A DNA stretch of 64,000 nucleotides from Streptomyces sp. NBC_01304 (GCF_035975855.1 NZ_CP109055.1:6324001-6388000), one strand, 5' to 3'. Positions 8,657 through 18,302 are shown, numbered from the stretch's first letter. Numbers and translations: made by a program. The notes: generated by a model not told the origin, from the sequence alone.

Positions 8657-9994
8657 CTACTCGACGGGTGTGGCCTCGGCGGCCGGGAGGCTGTCCATGA
8701 AGGAGCTGACCGAGAAGACCGCGTTGCCGGGGCCCGCCGGGCCGTAGCCGGGCGGGGAGGTCAGGCCGTGCTTCTCGAGCGTCGCGGCGTACGTCTCAAG
8801 CAGGCGGATGTGGTACTCCAGCGGGGCGCCCTGCGGGTTGGCCTTGCCGAGCGGGGTCGTCGGCTCGGGGCACCAGGTGGTGAACCGGGGGACGACCCCG
8901 TGCGACATGAAGAAGTTGAGGCCCTCCTCGGTGGAGGCGATGGCCTGGTCGACCGTGGTGAAGCCGTGCGGCGCGGCCATCTCGACGCCCGCGACGAAGT
9001 TCGGGATGACATTGCGGGCGCCGAACACCTCGGTGGAGTCCAGAATCCGCTTGTGCCACTCCTCGCGGCCGACGTAGCGCTCCTTGCCGGGGCAGTACAG
9101 CTCGAAGAGGTTCTTGTCCCAGACCTCGAAGTTCGGGTGGTAGATCTTGATCCCGTAGTCGTGGAAGCGCTGGACGTCGTCCTTGGGCAGCGCCTGGGCT
9201 ACGACCTTGCCGATCCAGCGGTTCGGGAACATCTCCTCGATGGCCTTGGCGTAGCTGCCGTAGAAGTCGGCCTCGTCCTTGCCGCCGACCTTCGAGGTGA
9301 TGGAGCCGCCGGTGAGGGTGTAGGCGGTGGACGCCTTCGCGGTGTCGTACTGGTCGATGATCTGGAGCGCTTCGAGGATCTCGTCGGACGGCTTCACTCC
9401 CGTGTACGGCCGTCCCGCCGCCTTGTGCTGGCGCCAGTTGTGGTTGATGTCGCAGTACTGGCACTCCTCCTTGGCGCCGAAGTACTGGCACACGCGGAAG
9501 ACGGTGAGGTAGATCAGGTAGCCCCACTGGATCGTGGGCGCCACCTCCATCACGGACTTCCCGTTGGAGAGCTTGTGCTTGTAGTACTCGGGCATCGGGG
9601 GCAGCCCGACGTCGGAGATCCGCACCCCGTCGAGGTACAGCCCGAGGGACCCGTCCTCGCCGCCCTTCACGATGTACGGCGAATCCGGATTCACGCGTAC
9701 GGAGACGACCGTGCGGCGCAGGTCGTACTGGCCGCCGGTGAGGACGATCTCCTCCGGGGGCCGGTTCAGGGCGGCCTGGCCCAGCTCGGGGAGGGTGCGG
9801 TGGTCGAAGGAGAAGATGAAGTACGACTTCGGCTTGACGTCACCGCCGGTCCCGTCGGCCCCGCCACTGAGCGCGGACTCGTCGAAGGCCATGCCGCCAC
9901 GCAGCAGGTCTTCCTTGATCACGGCTTCCCGCGGGACGTGCGGGAAGCGCTCCATCAGATCTTCGACCAGGGCTGTGCGGGTTCGGGGCTCCAT
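8657..9994 (-). CDS. Radical SAM protein, orphan family, cluster motif CX8CX2C
   Basis: 445 residues. The iron-sulfur triad reads C-QYFGAKEE-C-QY-C, a CX8CX2C spacing instead of the usual CX3CX2C. It lies about residue 170, after a long N-terminal domain that contains LDGVRISDVGLPPMPEYY. Downstream are YTLTGGSIT (SAM-binding GGE-like strand), EEMFPNRWIGKVVAQALP and NFVAGVEMAAPHGF, consistent with a radical SAM TIM barrel. No peptide or maturase partner is adjacent, so the reaction is unknown. Upstream lie a 320-bp gap and the divergent XRE gene. Confidence 0.8.
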   Translation of the reverse strand: MEPRTRTALVEDLMERFPHVPREAVIKEDLLRGGMAFDESALSGGADGTGGDVKPKSYFIFSFDHRTLPELGQAALNRPPEEIVLTGGQYDLRRTVVSVRVNPDSPYIVKGGEDGSLGLYLDGVRISDVGLPPMPEYYKHKLSNGKSVMEVAPTIQWGYLIYLTVFRVCQYFGAKEECQYCDINHNWRQHKAAGRPYTGVKPSDEILEALQIIDQYDTAKASTAYTLTGGSITSKVGGKDEADFYGSYAKAIEEMFPNRWIGKVVAQALPKDDVQRFHDYGIKIYHPNFEVWDKNLFELYCPGKERYVGREEWHKRILDSTEVFGARNVIPNFVAGVEMAAPHGFTTVDQAIASTEEGLNFFMSHGVVPRFTTWCPEPTTPLGKANPQGAPLEYHIRLLETYAATLEKHGLTSPPGYGPAGPGNAVFSVSSFMDSLPAAEATPVE

Positions 9995-10314
9995 GTGTCC
10001 ATTGGAGCAGAGTGGTGGGGCGGGGCTGCGCGGGGGCCCGGGGTGTGGGGGTGGAACAGGCCCCGGAGCTGGGGCGGGCGGGCCGGTATGCGGTCGGCGG
10101 CTATGTGCCGCTGATCACATGGGGTGTACGAAGGTGAGCTTGGCCCGAGCACCACGATGGCCCGATGCCGGTGTGCGGGCGCACCTGGAGGACCACGTAC
10201 GTCGTTGTTGTGCTGTACGTACTTACGTCGCGGGTGACGCAGCCGGGTGCCGGCCGGGCATGGCCTTGCCCATGAGGAGTTCCTGCGGGTCGTCGAGGAA
10301 GGGGAAGTCTGACC
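9995..10314. other. Divergent intergenic region
   Basis: 320 bp between the radical SAM gene and the XRE gene. A GTACGT-containing dyad lies around 10197-10232. No toxin gene is readable immediately upstream of the XRE gene: the only suitable frame opens after a stop near 10240 and is 20 codons long. Confidence 0.5.
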
Positions 10315-10656
10315 ATGAGCCACAGCCGATGGAAGACCCTGCGCGAGCGGAAGCTCGCCGAGGGGTTCAAGGAGCCGGCCGACGTTGCCGAGGCGCGGCA
10401 CGAGATCCGGCTGTCCATGGCGCTGGCCAAGGCGGTGTACGACCGGCGGACCGAGCTCGGGCTCACCCAGACCCAGGTTGCCGAGCGGGCGGGCCTGACC
10501 CAGGCGAAGGTGTCGCGGATCGAGGGGTCCGACACCGTGCCGACGCTGCCCCTGCTCGCGAAGCTGGCCAGCGCGCTCGACGCGTCGCTGAACATCGCGC
10601 TTGACGACGACAACACCGAGGTCACCTTCACTGCGCACCGCCATGACGCAGCCTGA
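10315..10656 (+). CDS. XRE family helix-turn-helix protein (antitoxin-like)
   Basis: 113 residues. A Cro/C1-type HTH spans about residues 40-95 (RTELGLTQTQVAERAGLTQAKVSRIEG, then PTLPLLAKLASALD). The N-terminal ERKLAEGFKEPADVAEARHEI region is typical of HigA-like antitoxins, but no HigB/RelE toxin is present upstream. The gene overlaps the start of the following frameshifted gene by 14 bp, so the two form an operon. It is probably a DNA-binding autoregulator. Confidence 0.85.
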   Translation: MSHSRWKTLRERKLAEGFKEPADVAEARHEIRLSMALAKAVYDRRTELGLTQTQVAERAGLTQAKVSRIEGSDTVPTLPLLAKLASALDASLNIALDDDNTEVTFTAHRHDAA

Positions 10657-10949
10657 GGCCCGGCTCCTCGCGGCGTTCGCCGGGCCTGACGGTGGGCAGC
10701 CGCTGCCGAGCACCCTGGCCTCAGTGTTCCCGTGGGTCAGGCATTTGTCGGACGACGAGTTGCAGTCGTTCGCCCATGACGTCGCCACCGCGCTGCGGGG
10801 CCACGGAGTCGTCGGACCCGCAGACCGACCTGCACGGCATCATCGTGGAATGGCGCGCGACGGCCCGGATCCTCGCGGACCCGGAGCTCACCGCCCTGCT
10901 GACGCGGGACTACCCGGACGAGGACCACGGCGAAGTGTTCCCCCCATAA
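10643..10949 (+). pseudogene. Small conserved protein, broken by a +1 frameshift
   Basis: The first frame (from ATG 10643) reads MTQPEARLLAAF through LSDDELQSFAHDVATALR. At about 10797-10800, in a run of four G, the sensible reading moves to another frame, which continues DPQTDLHGIIVEWRATARIL and [20 protein letters not shown] to the stop at 10949. Removing one G (in the GGGG run or at GTCGGACC) restores one protein of about 101 residues. The restored pattern (an acidic EWRATA...ADPEL core) resembles small actinobacterial proteins encoded beside XRE genes. It is either a real inactivating indel or a homopolymer sequencing error. Confidence 0.7.
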
Positions 10950-11025
10950 ATTCCCGCCACCCCTGTGCTCCTCCCCATACCACCAGCCCGGATCCCTCCA
11001 CTTGACCCGCTCGTATGCTCGACCC

Positions 11026-13629
11026 ATGACGGATCAGCAGCCCCCGAGCACCCCCAGCACCCCGGCCGGGCCCACCGCCAACTCCATGCGCCGCGCCCTG
11101 AAACGGGCCCGCGACGGCGTCGCGCTCGACGTCTCCGAGGCGGCCGTGCTGCTGCAGGCCAGAGGGGCTGACCTCGACGACCTGACCGCCTCCGCCGCGC
11201 GCGTGCGCGACGCCGGGCTCGAGGCCGCGGGGCGGCCCGGCGTCATCACGTACAGCAAGAGCGTGTTCATCCCGCTCACCAAGCTGTGCCGCGACAAGTG
11301 CCACTACTGCACTTTCGCGACCGTCCCCGGCAAGCTGCGCCGGGCGGGGCACGGGATGTTCATGTCCCCGGACGAGGTGCTTGAGATCGCCCGTCGAGGG
11401 GCCGAACTCGGTTGCAAGGAAGCCCTGATCACCCTCGGGGACAAGCCGGAGGACCGGTGGCCCGAGGCCAGGGAGTGGCTGGACGCGGCCGGGTACGACG
11501 ACACGATCGCGTACGTACGCGCCATCTCGATCAGGATCCTGGAGGAGACGGGACTGCTCCCGCACCTCAACCCGGGCGTCATGAGCTGGACCGACTTCCA
11601 GCGCCTCAAGCCCGTCGCGCCCAGCATGGGCATGATGCTGGAGACGACGGCCGAGCGGCTGTGGTCGGAGCCGGGCATGCCGCACTACGGGTCGCCCGAC
11701 AAGGAACCGGCCGTACGGCTGCGGGTGTTGGAGGACGCTGGGCGTTCGTCCGTGCCCTTCACCAGTGGGCTGCTCATCGGGATCGGGGAGAACTACGAGG
11801 AGCGCGCCGAGTCGCTGTTCGCGCTACGCCGCGTCGCCCGCTCCTACCACGGCATCCAAGAGCTCATCATCCAGAACTTCCGCGCCAAGCCGGACACCGC
11901 GATGCGCGGCATGCCGGACGCGGAGCTCGACGACCTCGTCGCCACCGTTGCCGTCGCCCGGCACATCATGGGCCCGGCCGGCAATCTGCAGGCGCCGCCC
12001 AACCTCGTCGACGGCGAGTACGCCCGTCTCATCGGTGCGGGCATCGACGACTGGGGCGGCGTGTCCCCGGTGACGATCGACCACGTGAACCCGGAGAAGC
12101 CCTGGCCGGGGCTTGAGGTCCTTGCGGAGCAGTCCTCGGCGGCCGGGTTCGAGCTGCGCGAACGGCTCTGCGTCTACCCGGAGTTCGTGACGCGCGGCGA
12201 GCCCTGGCTCGACCCCCGCCTCCTTCCGCACGTACGTGCCCTCGCCGACCCGGAGACGGGTCTCGCGATCCCCGACGCGGTGGTCGAGGGCCACCCCTGG
12301 CAGGAGCCCGACGAAGGATTCACCGCCTCCTCCGGCCGCACCGACCTGCACCGCACCATCGACACCACCGGCCGCACCTCCGACCGCCGCGACGACTTCG
12401 ACGAGGTCTACGGCGACTGGGAGGCGCTGCGCGAGGCGGCCGCGCCCGGCATGGTGCCGTCCCGCATCGACGGCGACGTACGCGCCGCCCTCGCCACGGC
12501 GGCCGACGACCCGACGAAGCTCACCGACGACGAGGCGCTCGCCCTGCTGCACGCGGACGGCCCGGCGCTCGACGCGCTCTGCCAAGTCGCCGACGACGTA
12601 AGGAAGTCGGTGGTCGGTGACGACGTGACGTACATCGTCACGCGGAACATCAACTTCACCAACGTCTGCTACACCGGCTGCCGCTTCTGCGCCTTCGCGC
12701 AGCGGAGGACGGATGCGGATGCGTACACCCTGTCGCTGGACCAGGTGGCCGACCGGGCCCAACAGGCCTGGGCAGTAGGGGCAGTTGAAGTCTGCATGCA
12801 GGGCGGCATTCATCCCGACCTGCCCGGCACGGCCTACTTCGACATCGCGAAGGCCGTGAAGGAACGCGTCCCCGGCATGCATGTGCACGCCTTCTCGCCG
12901 ATGGAGGTCGTCAACGGCGCGACCCGGACCGGGCTTTCGATCCGCGAGTGGCTGCAGCAGGCCAAGGAGGCGGGCCTCGACTCGATCCCGGGGACGGCCG
13001 CCGAGATCCTCGACGACGAGGTGCGCTGGGTCCTGACGAAGGGCAAGCTGCCGACCGCGACCTGGATCGAGGTCATCAAGACCGCGCACGAGGTGGGGCT
13101 CAGGTCGAGCTCCACGATGATGTACGGGCATGTCGACCAGCCGCGGCACTGGCTCGGCCACTTCCGGACGCTGGCCGGCATTCAGCAGGAGACCGGTGGT
13201 TTCACGGAGTTCGTGACGCTGCCGTTCATCCACACCAACGCGCCGGTGTATCTGGCGGGCATCGCTCGGCCGGGGCCGACGGACCGCGACAACCGCGCGG
13301 TGATGGCGATGGCCCGGCTGCTGCTGCACCCGCACATCCCCAACATCCAGACCAGCTGGGTGAAGCTGGGCACGGAGGGGGCGGCGGAGATGCTGCGCTC
13401 GGGGGCGAACGACCTGGGCGGCACCCTGATGGAGGAGACCATCTCCCGGATGGCGGGCTCCAGTTACGGGTCCTATCGGTCGGTCAAGGACCTGGTCGCC
13501 ATCGCGGAGGCGGCGGGGCGCCCGGCGAAGCCGCGTACGACCTTGTACGGGGAGGTGCCCGAGGAGCGGCAGCAGGCCGCTGTCGCTTCGGACGGCCATC
13601 TGCCGGAACTGCTGCCGGTGTTGGACTGA
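11026..13629 (+). CDS. fbiC: FO synthase (bifunctional CofG/CofH), coenzyme F420 biosynthesis
   Basis: 867 residues with two radical SAM domains in tandem. The CofG half has CRDKCHYC (cysteines about 88, 92, 95) and the CofH half CYTGCRFC (about 548, 552, 555), both CX3CX2C. Together they join tyrosine with 5-amino-6-ribitylaminouracil to make 7,8-didemethyl-8-hydroxy-5-deazariboflavin, the F420 chromophore. The length and two-domain order match actinobacterial FbiC; other phyla use two separate proteins. ATG 11026 is the start. A 9-bp tandem repeat and a strong terminator follow. It supplies cofactor for F420 enzymes such as the LLM oxidoreductase at 7174. Confidence 0.97.
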   Translation: MTDQQPPSTPSTPAGPTANSMRRALKRARDGVALDVSEAAVLLQARGADLDDLTASAARVRDAGLEAAGRPGVITYSKSVFIPLTKLCRDKCHYCTFATVPGKLRRAGHGMFMSPDEVLEIARRGAELGCKEALITLGDKPEDRWPEAREWLDAAGYDDTIAYVRAISIRILEETGLLPHLNPGVMSWTDFQRLKPVAPSMGMMLETTAERLWSEPGMPHYGSPDKEPAVRLRVLEDAGRSSVPFTSGLLIGIGENYEERAESLFALRRVARSYHGIQELIIQNFRAKPDTAMRGMPDAELDDLVATVAVARHIMGPAGNLQAPPNLVDGEYARLIGAGIDDWGGVSPVTIDHVNPEKPWPGLEVLAEQSSAAGFELRERLCVYPEFVTRGEPWLDPRLLPHVRALADPETGLAIPDAVVEGHPWQEPDEGFTASSGRTDLHRTIDTTGRTSDRRDDFDEVYGDWEALREAAAPGMVPSRIDGDVRAALATAADDPTKLTDDEALALLHADGPALDALCQVADDVRKSVVGDDVTYIVTRNINFTNVCYTGCRFCAFAQRRTDADAYTLSLDQVADRAQQAWAVGAVEVCMQGGIHPDLPGTAYFDIAKAVKERVPGMHVHAFSPMEVVNGATRTGLSIREWLQQAKEAGLDSIPGTAAEILDDEVRWVLTKGKLPTATWIEVIKTAHEVGLRSSSTMMYGHVDQPRHWLGHFRTLAGIQQETGGFTEFVTLPFIHTNAPVYLAGIARPGPTDRDNRAVMAMARLLLHPHIPNIQTSWVKLGTEGAAEMLRSGANDLGGTLMEETISRMAGSSYGSYRSVKDLVAIAEAAGRPAKPRTTLYGEVPEERQQAAVASDGHLPELLPVLD

Positions 13630-13665
13630 CACGGCTGGCACGGCTGGCACGGCTGGCACGGCTGA
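13630..13665. repeat. 9-bp tandem repeat after fbiC
   Basis: Four copies of CACGGCTGG (the last ends in A) begin on the base after the fbiC stop codon. Confidence 0.9.
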
Positions 13666-13671
13666 CACAGC

Positions 13672-13712
13672 GGCCCGGGGGCTGCCGGAGCGGATCCGGC
13701 AGCCCCCGGGCC
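13672..13712. terminator. Strong terminator between fbiC and the FG-GAP gene
   Basis: 18-bp perfect stem (GGCCCGGGGGCTGCCGGA and its complement) around a 5-nt loop, placed between converging genes, so it probably works in both directions. Confidence 0.9.
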
Positions 13713-13807
13713 GGGAGCTGTGGCTGACCTGACGGCCGGTCGTGATCCGCCGGAGGACCTGGCGGCCTCCGCCGGACAGGTCCTAGCGGTCTCCGCCGGG
13801 ACAGACC

Positions 13808-15241
13808 CTAGCGGCCGCCGAGCTCGTACCCGAGCCGGCCGTACTTGGACTCCGTGGCGCCGAGGGCGGCGGGTCCGAACGAGGCGATGTTGGTCGTCAC
13901 CGGGCCGTTCTTGCTGCCCCGGAAGAGCCAGAACGCGCCCGAGTCCTGCTGCGCCCCGTCCTCATTGATGGCCGCTACCGCCAGGTCCGCGCGGTTGTTG
14001 TTGTTCACGTCGAGCAGCAGCACCCGGGCCCCGAAGTAGTCCTCCGTCTCGGAGGCCCCCGGCACGTCGGCCGTGGACTGGTTGAAGGCCGTAGCGCCCG
14101 TGCCGCTCAGACCGGACGCGGCGCCCTTGAGCAGGACGACGCTTCCGGCGTCCTTCTTCGCGGCGGAACCCGAGCCGATGTCCTCGCCGGGCACGCCCAC
14201 GGCGATGTCGTCGATGCCGTCGCCGGTCATGTCGCCGGCGGCGAGGTCGTAGCCGAACTGGTCGCCGCCGAAGTTCGTGGAGCCGTCCTCGGACTCGCCC
14301 ACTCCGGGCACCCCGGGGCTGTCCTGGGTGATCACCTTCGTACGGGTGGAAAGGCCTGCTGCCGAGCCGTAGGTGACGGTGACGTTGCCGGCACCGTAGT
14401 CGTCGCCCTCCCACACGTCGCCGGTGTCGCGGAAGACGAAGTCGCCGAAGCCGTCGCCGTTCACGTCCCCGATCACGCCGTTCTGGAACGAGGTCACCTT
14501 CTTCGAGGTGTGGCTCGTGCCGTTCGCGCCGCCCGTCCAGAGCTTGCCGTTGTGCGCCATCTCCTCGAAGCCGTGGCTGGTGATGATCTCGTCGGCGCCG
14601 TCCCCGTTGATGTCGCCGACCACGAAGTCGTACGTCCCGGAGCCGTCGGCGTCCGAGGTCGCGATCACGTCGCTGCGGCTGGGGACGCCCGCACGGCTGA
14701 GCGGCCCGTACTGGATGGTCATGCCGATCGTGCCCTCCTCGTTCTCCGGGAACACGTCGGTGACGAGGTCGGCGTGGCCGTCGCCGTTGAAGTCCCCGCT
14801 TTCGAGGGTGTCGGGGCTGCCCGCCAGGGCGACGCCGGCCCCCAGGCCGTCCGCGGAACCCCACAGGATCACGCTGCCGAGCTGACCGGCCGCGGCCAGG
14901 TCGGTGTACCCGTCACCGTCGAAGTCGGCCACCGTGGTGTCGAACCCGAATGAGCCGTTCTCGGTGACGTCTCCGGGTACGCCCGGGGAGTCCTGGGTGA
15001 GCAGCACCCGGCCGCCCGCCCCGACTCCGCCGGAGCCTCCGTAGGACACGGAGATGTATCCGGCTTCCGCCGTCCCGGCCACGGTGCCGCCGGGGGCGGA
15101 CACGGCGAGGTCGGCGAAGCCGTCCCCGTTGAAGTCGATCACGGGCCGCTCCGCCGCCGCGGCCGAGGACGGGCCGGCGACGGCGAGCGAGGCGGTGAGC
15201 GCGGTCGTCAGCGAGAGCGCGATGAGCAAGGGGCGGCGCAC
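13808..15241 (-). CDS. Exported FG-GAP repeat (integrin-alpha-like beta-propeller) protein
   Basis: 477 residues from a GTG start at 15241, with GGAGG four bases upstream. The signal peptide is RRPLLIALSLTTALTASLAVAGPSSAAA. Seven FG-GAP/VCBS calcium-loop repeats follow: DFNGDGFADLAV, DFDGDGYTDLAA, DFNGDGHADLVT, DINGDGADEIIT, DVNGDGFGDFVF, DMTGDGIDDIAV and DVNNNNRADLAV. This builds a seven-bladed extracellular propeller. The fourth repeat has a shortened loop and the last is degenerate. The protein is probably adhesive or a secreted accessory factor. The next gene upstream on the same strand encodes an exported phosphatase. Confidence 0.92.
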   Translation of the reverse strand: MRRPLLIALSLTTALTASLAVAGPSSAAAAERPVIDFNGDGFADLAVSAPGGTVAGTAEAGYISVSYGGSGGVGAGGRVLLTQDSPGVPGDVTENGSFGFDTTVADFDGDGYTDLAAAGQLGSVILWGSADGLGAGVALAGSPDTLESGDFNGDGHADLVTDVFPENEEGTIGMTIQYGPLSRAGVPSRSDVIATSDADGSGTYDFVVGDINGDGADEIITSHGFEEMAHNGKLWTGGANGTSHTSKKVTSFQNGVIGDVNGDGFGDFVFRDTGDVWEGDDYGAGNVTVTYGSAAGLSTRTKVITQDSPGVPGVGESEDGSTNFGGDQFGYDLAAGDMTGDGIDDIAVGVPGEDIGSGSAAKKDAGSVVLLKGAASGLSGTGATAFNQSTADVPGASETEDYFGARVLLLDVNNNNRADLAVAAINEDGAQQDSGAFWLFRGSKNGPVTTNIASFGPAALGATESKYGRLGYELGGR

Positions 15242-15369
15242 GAGTCCTCCGGTGTGGGGCAGGTAAAGGTGAACGTTGCTGCACCCAGGGGGACACGTGA
15301 GGTTGCCGGATGGTTGCGCCACGCCGACCGCAGGGTCGGTTCTCGGCCGCCGACCGCCGAGGCCGGTTC

Positions 15370-16434
15370 TCAGCCGACGAGCAACTCCCGCTTCAGCTCC
15401 CGCAGCTCCCGCCCGTCGACACCTATGCCCTTGTTCAGATACGTACGGAATGATCCATAACTGTCCCGGACTTCCTCGAAGCCCGAGTTGAGGTACTCGG
15501 CCCGCACGTCGAGCAGCGGCTTGTACACCTTGGCCTGGTCGGCCGGGAGGTGGGCGAGGGTCGCCTCGTTGGCCGCCTTGCGGTAGTCGTTGCTGGCCAG
15601 GTAGTCCGCCATGACCGTCTCGCGGGGTACGCCGAGCGCGGTGAGCAGGGCCGCGTTCGACCAGCCCGTGCGGTCCTTGCCTGCGGTGCAGTGGAAGAGG
15701 ACGGCGGAGCCGCGGCCGTTGTCGCCGAAGCCCTGGAAGACCTTGCTGTACGCGGACTTGGCGCCGGTGCCCGACACCATCACCTGCTCCGCGTCGATCA
15801 TGGCCTGTTCGGCCTCCGCCGCGGTCTTCGGCAGGGTGGTGAAGGCGGGGGAGCCCGCGAAGACATCGGCGACGACGTGCTGCGCGCCCGCCGGCACCCG
15901 GTCCGGGGCGTCCGTGCGCTCCTTCTCCATGCGCAGGTCGAAGACCGTGCGGATGCCGAGGCGGCGCAGCTCGGCCAGGTCGTCGGCGGTCAGCTTGTCC
16001 AGGGCGTCGGAGCGGTAGATCTCGCCCATCCTCACCCACTGGCCGGACGTGGTGCGATAGCCGCCCGCGTCACGGAAGTTGACCGTGCCGGACAGCTTGA
16101 CCAGGCGGTCGGCGAGGCGGAGGGAGCCGCCGCGGCTCGGCACCAGGTCGAACCACTGCCGGTCGGCGGTGGGCAGACCGCGCACGGTGGCCTTGCCCTG
16201 GCCGGCACCCTCCGCAACGACCTTGCCGTTCGCGCGGATCTGCACGTGGCGGGTGCCGGGGGCGTTCCAGGTGATCTCGTACGAACCGTCGTCGGCGGCG
16301 GTCACCTCGGCATGGGTGAACGGGATGGCGCGCGCGTGGCCGTGCTGGGGATGGGCCGAGGCGGCAGGGGCGACGGACAGGCCGAGCAGGAGGGCGGCCG
16401 CGGCTGCGGAGGCGGCGTACGAGAGCTTCTTCAT
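15370..16434 (-). CDS. Secreted tyrosine/serine protein phosphatase (Y_phosphatase3 type)
   Basis: 354 residues. A signal peptide (YAASAAAAALLLGLSVAPAASA) precedes an Ig/fibronectin-like strand domain (about 35-110) and a dual-specificity phosphatase domain that opens with GTVNFRDAGGYRT. The P-loop HCTAGKDR gives nucleophile Cys249 and Arg255 (CX5R), intact. Relatives hydrolyse phosphotyrosine, phosphoserine or phosphoinositides outside the cytoplasm. The lysine inside the P-loop (AGKDR) is typical of the MptpB/LipA-like lipid-and-protein phosphatases. It is about 130 bp upstream of the FG-GAP gene on the same strand. Confidence 0.93.
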   Translation of the reverse strand: MKKLSYAASAAAAALLLGLSVAPAASAHPQHGHARAIPFTHAEVTAADDGSYEITWNAPGTRHVQIRANGKVVAEGAGQGKATVRGLPTADRQWFDLVPSRGGSLRLADRLVKLSGTVNFRDAGGYRTTSGQWVRMGEIYRSDALDKLTADDLAELRRLGIRTVFDLRMEKERTDAPDRVPAGAQHVVADVFAGSPAFTTLPKTAAEAEQAMIDAEQVMVSGTGAKSAYSKVFQGFGDNGRGSAVLFHCTAGKDRTGWSNAALLTALGVPRETVMADYLASNDYRKAANEATLAHLPADQAKVYKPLLDVRAEYLNSGFEEVRDSYGSFRTYLNKGIGVDGRELRELKRELLVG

Positions 16435-16610
16435 GGCTGGGATCGTTCGGGGTGGCGGGAAACCGCGGGTGAACGGCGGTCAAAAGTGGCCTGAAGGGCG
16501 ACTGTTCACATAGCGCTCGGGCCCACAACTGATCGTTCCCGGTCGATTACAGTGCTGCGCCGGACGTGCTTTTTGAGCGCCTCCGAGAACTTCCGATGGG
16601 AGGGGGCGCG

Positions 16611-17726
16611 GTGAGCGCAGGAGTGACGGCCGTGTGGGGCCGGGCCGAGCAGCAGGACTTCCGCAGCCGGGTGCGGGGCACCCTGCTCGGGTCCGCTGTC
16701 GGCGACGCACTCGGTGCGCCCCTGACGGGGCTCACGCTGGCCGAGATACGCGCGGCACACGGGGTCGAGGGGCTGGAAGACCTCGCTCCGGCGTACGGCA
16801 GACGGGGCGCGGTCACGGCGGCGACCCAGCTCGTCCTGTTCACGGTCGACGGCCTCATCCGCGCCCAGGTGCGCCGCGACACCGGCGCCTGGCACCCGCC
16901 CACCGATGTCCACCGGGCCCATCTGCGCTGGGCGGTGACCCAGCACGAGTGGGGCCCCGACGAGCGCCGCAAGGACGACGGCTGGCTGGCCCGCGAGGAG
17001 TGGCTGTACGCCCGCCGCGACCCCGCCCGGGCCTGCCTGGTGGGGCTCGGGGACGAGCAGATGGGCACGCTGGAAGCGCCGAAGAACACCGGCGAGCGCG
17101 GGTCGGCGGCGGCCACGCGGTCGGCGCCGTTCGGGCTTCTGGTCGGCTGGGAGCCCCAGTTGGTGCTGCAGCTGGCGGTGGAGTGCGCCGTGCAGACGCA
17201 CGGCCACCCGGCGGCCTCGCTGTCGGCGGGCGCCGTCGCGCTCATCGTGCACGGCCTCGCCCGCGGCGAATCACTGGACGGCGCCGTCCAGCGCACCCTG
17301 GCCCTGCTGGGCGAGCGGCCTGGCCACCAGCCGGTGACCCAGGCGCTCAAGGAGGCGCTCGGCGCGGTACGGCAGGGCATGCCGACCCCCGCCCGGGTCG
17401 AACTCCTCGCCGAGGAGGGCACGGCGGAGGCGACGCTCGGCGCGGCCGTGTACTGCGCCACGGTCTGCGAGGACATCCGCCACGGCCTGCGCCTCGCGGT
17501 CAACCACGGCGGCCCGTCCCCGGCGGTGGGCGCGCTCACGGGCGCGATCCTCGGCGCCCTGCACGGCGAAACGGCACTTCCGCCAGGGTGGGTGGCCGAG
17601 TTGGAGGGCCGAGCCTCGGTGCTGGAGCTCGCAGACGACTTCGCGATGGAGATGACCCAGGGGCCGGCGCTCCACGGGCCCGGGGGGTCCAGCCCGGGGT
17701 GGCTGGCTCGGTATCCGCGGGCCTGA
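16611..17726 (+). CDS. ADP-ribosylglycohydrolase-fold protein with degenerate active site
   Basis: 371 residues from GTG 16611, preceded by GGGAGGGGG. The fold is recognisable: RVRGTLLGSAVGDALGAP at the N-terminus, RGSAAATRSAPFGLLVGW in the middle and VGALTGAILGALHGE at the C-terminus. Two metal-ligand motifs look lost. The usual DDT of the second helix is AAT (about residue 70), and the usual GDSDST near residue 300 is GGPSPAVG. It may therefore be a non-catalytic ADP-ribose-binding or regulatory member, not an active hydrolase. It is divergent from the secreted phosphatase. Confidence 0.85.
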   Translation: MSAGVTAVWGRAEQQDFRSRVRGTLLGSAVGDALGAPLTGLTLAEIRAAHGVEGLEDLAPAYGRRGAVTAATQLVLFTVDGLIRAQVRRDTGAWHPPTDVHRAHLRWAVTQHEWGPDERRKDDGWLAREEWLYARRDPARACLVGLGDEQMGTLEAPKNTGERGSAAATRSAPFGLLVGWEPQLVLQLAVECAVQTHGHPAASLSAGAVALIVHGLARGESLDGAVQRTLALLGERPGHQPVTQALKEALGAVRQGMPTPARVELLAEEGTAEATLGAAVYCATVCEDIRHGLRLAVNHGGPSPAVGALTGAILGALHGETALPPGWVAELEGRASVLELADDFAMEMTQGPALHGPGGSSPGWLARYPRA

Positions 17727-17732
17727 CAAAGT

Positions 17733-17755
17733 CAGCCCGTCCGGCGTTTGAGGAC
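17733..17755 (+). repeat. Dispersed Streptomyces intergenic repeat, copy 1
   Basis: The core TCCGGCGTTTGAGGAC, preceded by CAGCCCG and followed by a GC-rich stem-loop, recurs identically at 54467-54489 and inverted with two changes at 43975-43997. Confidence 0.85.
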
Positions 17756-17907
17756 AGAGGCCGAAGGCCGATCTGGGGGCCAGGGGCGAAGCCCCAGTCG
17801 TCGAAGACTTCAGGGAAGGGGCGGGGAGGGGCAAAACTACCCGCCATCCGGCCCCGCCCCGCCGTGTCCCCTCGCTCGCCAACGCCCCGCCCGCCAGGGT
17901 CGACCCC

Positions 17908-18231
17908 ATGAACAAGCTCATCGCCGCCCCCCTCCTCGCCCTCGCCCTCCTCGGCGCCACCGCCCCGCTCGCCACCGCGGACCCGTTCCCCGGCGCCCCC
18001 TCGGGCTCGGCCGTCCCCTTCGGCGCCCCCTTCCAGGGCGACGCCTTCCACGAGGACTTCTTCGCCCGCGCCCAGGCGCACCAGGAGTCGGAAGAGGCCG
18101 CCTGGACCGCGTACCCCTCGCTCCGCAACGCCCCGGGCCACTGCCCGCCCGGCGAGATGGGCGCCCCGGCCGACGCGTCCGGCCTGGTCGCGCAGAACGC
18201 CGACGTCGAGACCTCCCTCTTCGGCGGCTGA
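17908..18231 (+). CDS. Small secreted protein of unknown function
   Basis: 107 residues: a signal peptide (KLIAAPLLALALLGATAPLATA) and a short Pro/Gly/Ala-rich mature chain with one cysteine. Features are DPFPGAPSG, EDFFARAQAHQESEEAAW and a C-terminal DVETSLFGG. Codon bias supports real coding sequence. No family recognised. A terminator follows. Confidence 0.7.
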   Translation: MNKLIAAPLLALALLGATAPLATADPFPGAPSGSAVPFGAPFQGDAFHEDFFARAQAHQESEEAAWTAYPSLRNAPGHCPPGEMGAPADASGLVAQNADVETSLFGG

Positions 18232-18267
18232 CCGACCCCGGCAACGTACGACGCAAGACGCACGACC

Positions 18268-18302
18268 GAAGGGCCCGTCTCCTCCACGGAGACGGGCCCT
18301 TC
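18268..18302. terminator. Bidirectional terminator
   Basis: 15-bp perfect arms (GAAGGGCCCGTCTCC / GGAGACGGGCCCTTC) around a 5-nt loop, between converging genes. Confidence 0.9.

Noticed and set aside
10315..10949. XRE gene plus neighbour as a toxin-antitoxin pair
   Set aside because: No RelE/HigB-like or other toxin sequence is found upstream, and the downstream frameshifted gene does not look like a toxin.
11824..13668. A 614-codon minus-strand frame opposite fbiC
   Set aside because: Shadow of a gene with intact catalytic motifs on the plus strand.
13808..16039. Long minus-strand frame that would fuse the FG-GAP protein to an upstream extension
   Set aside because: The upstream part reads across the phosphatase gene in the wrong frame. 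A GTG start with GGAGG at 15241 and a signal peptide define the real N-terminus.
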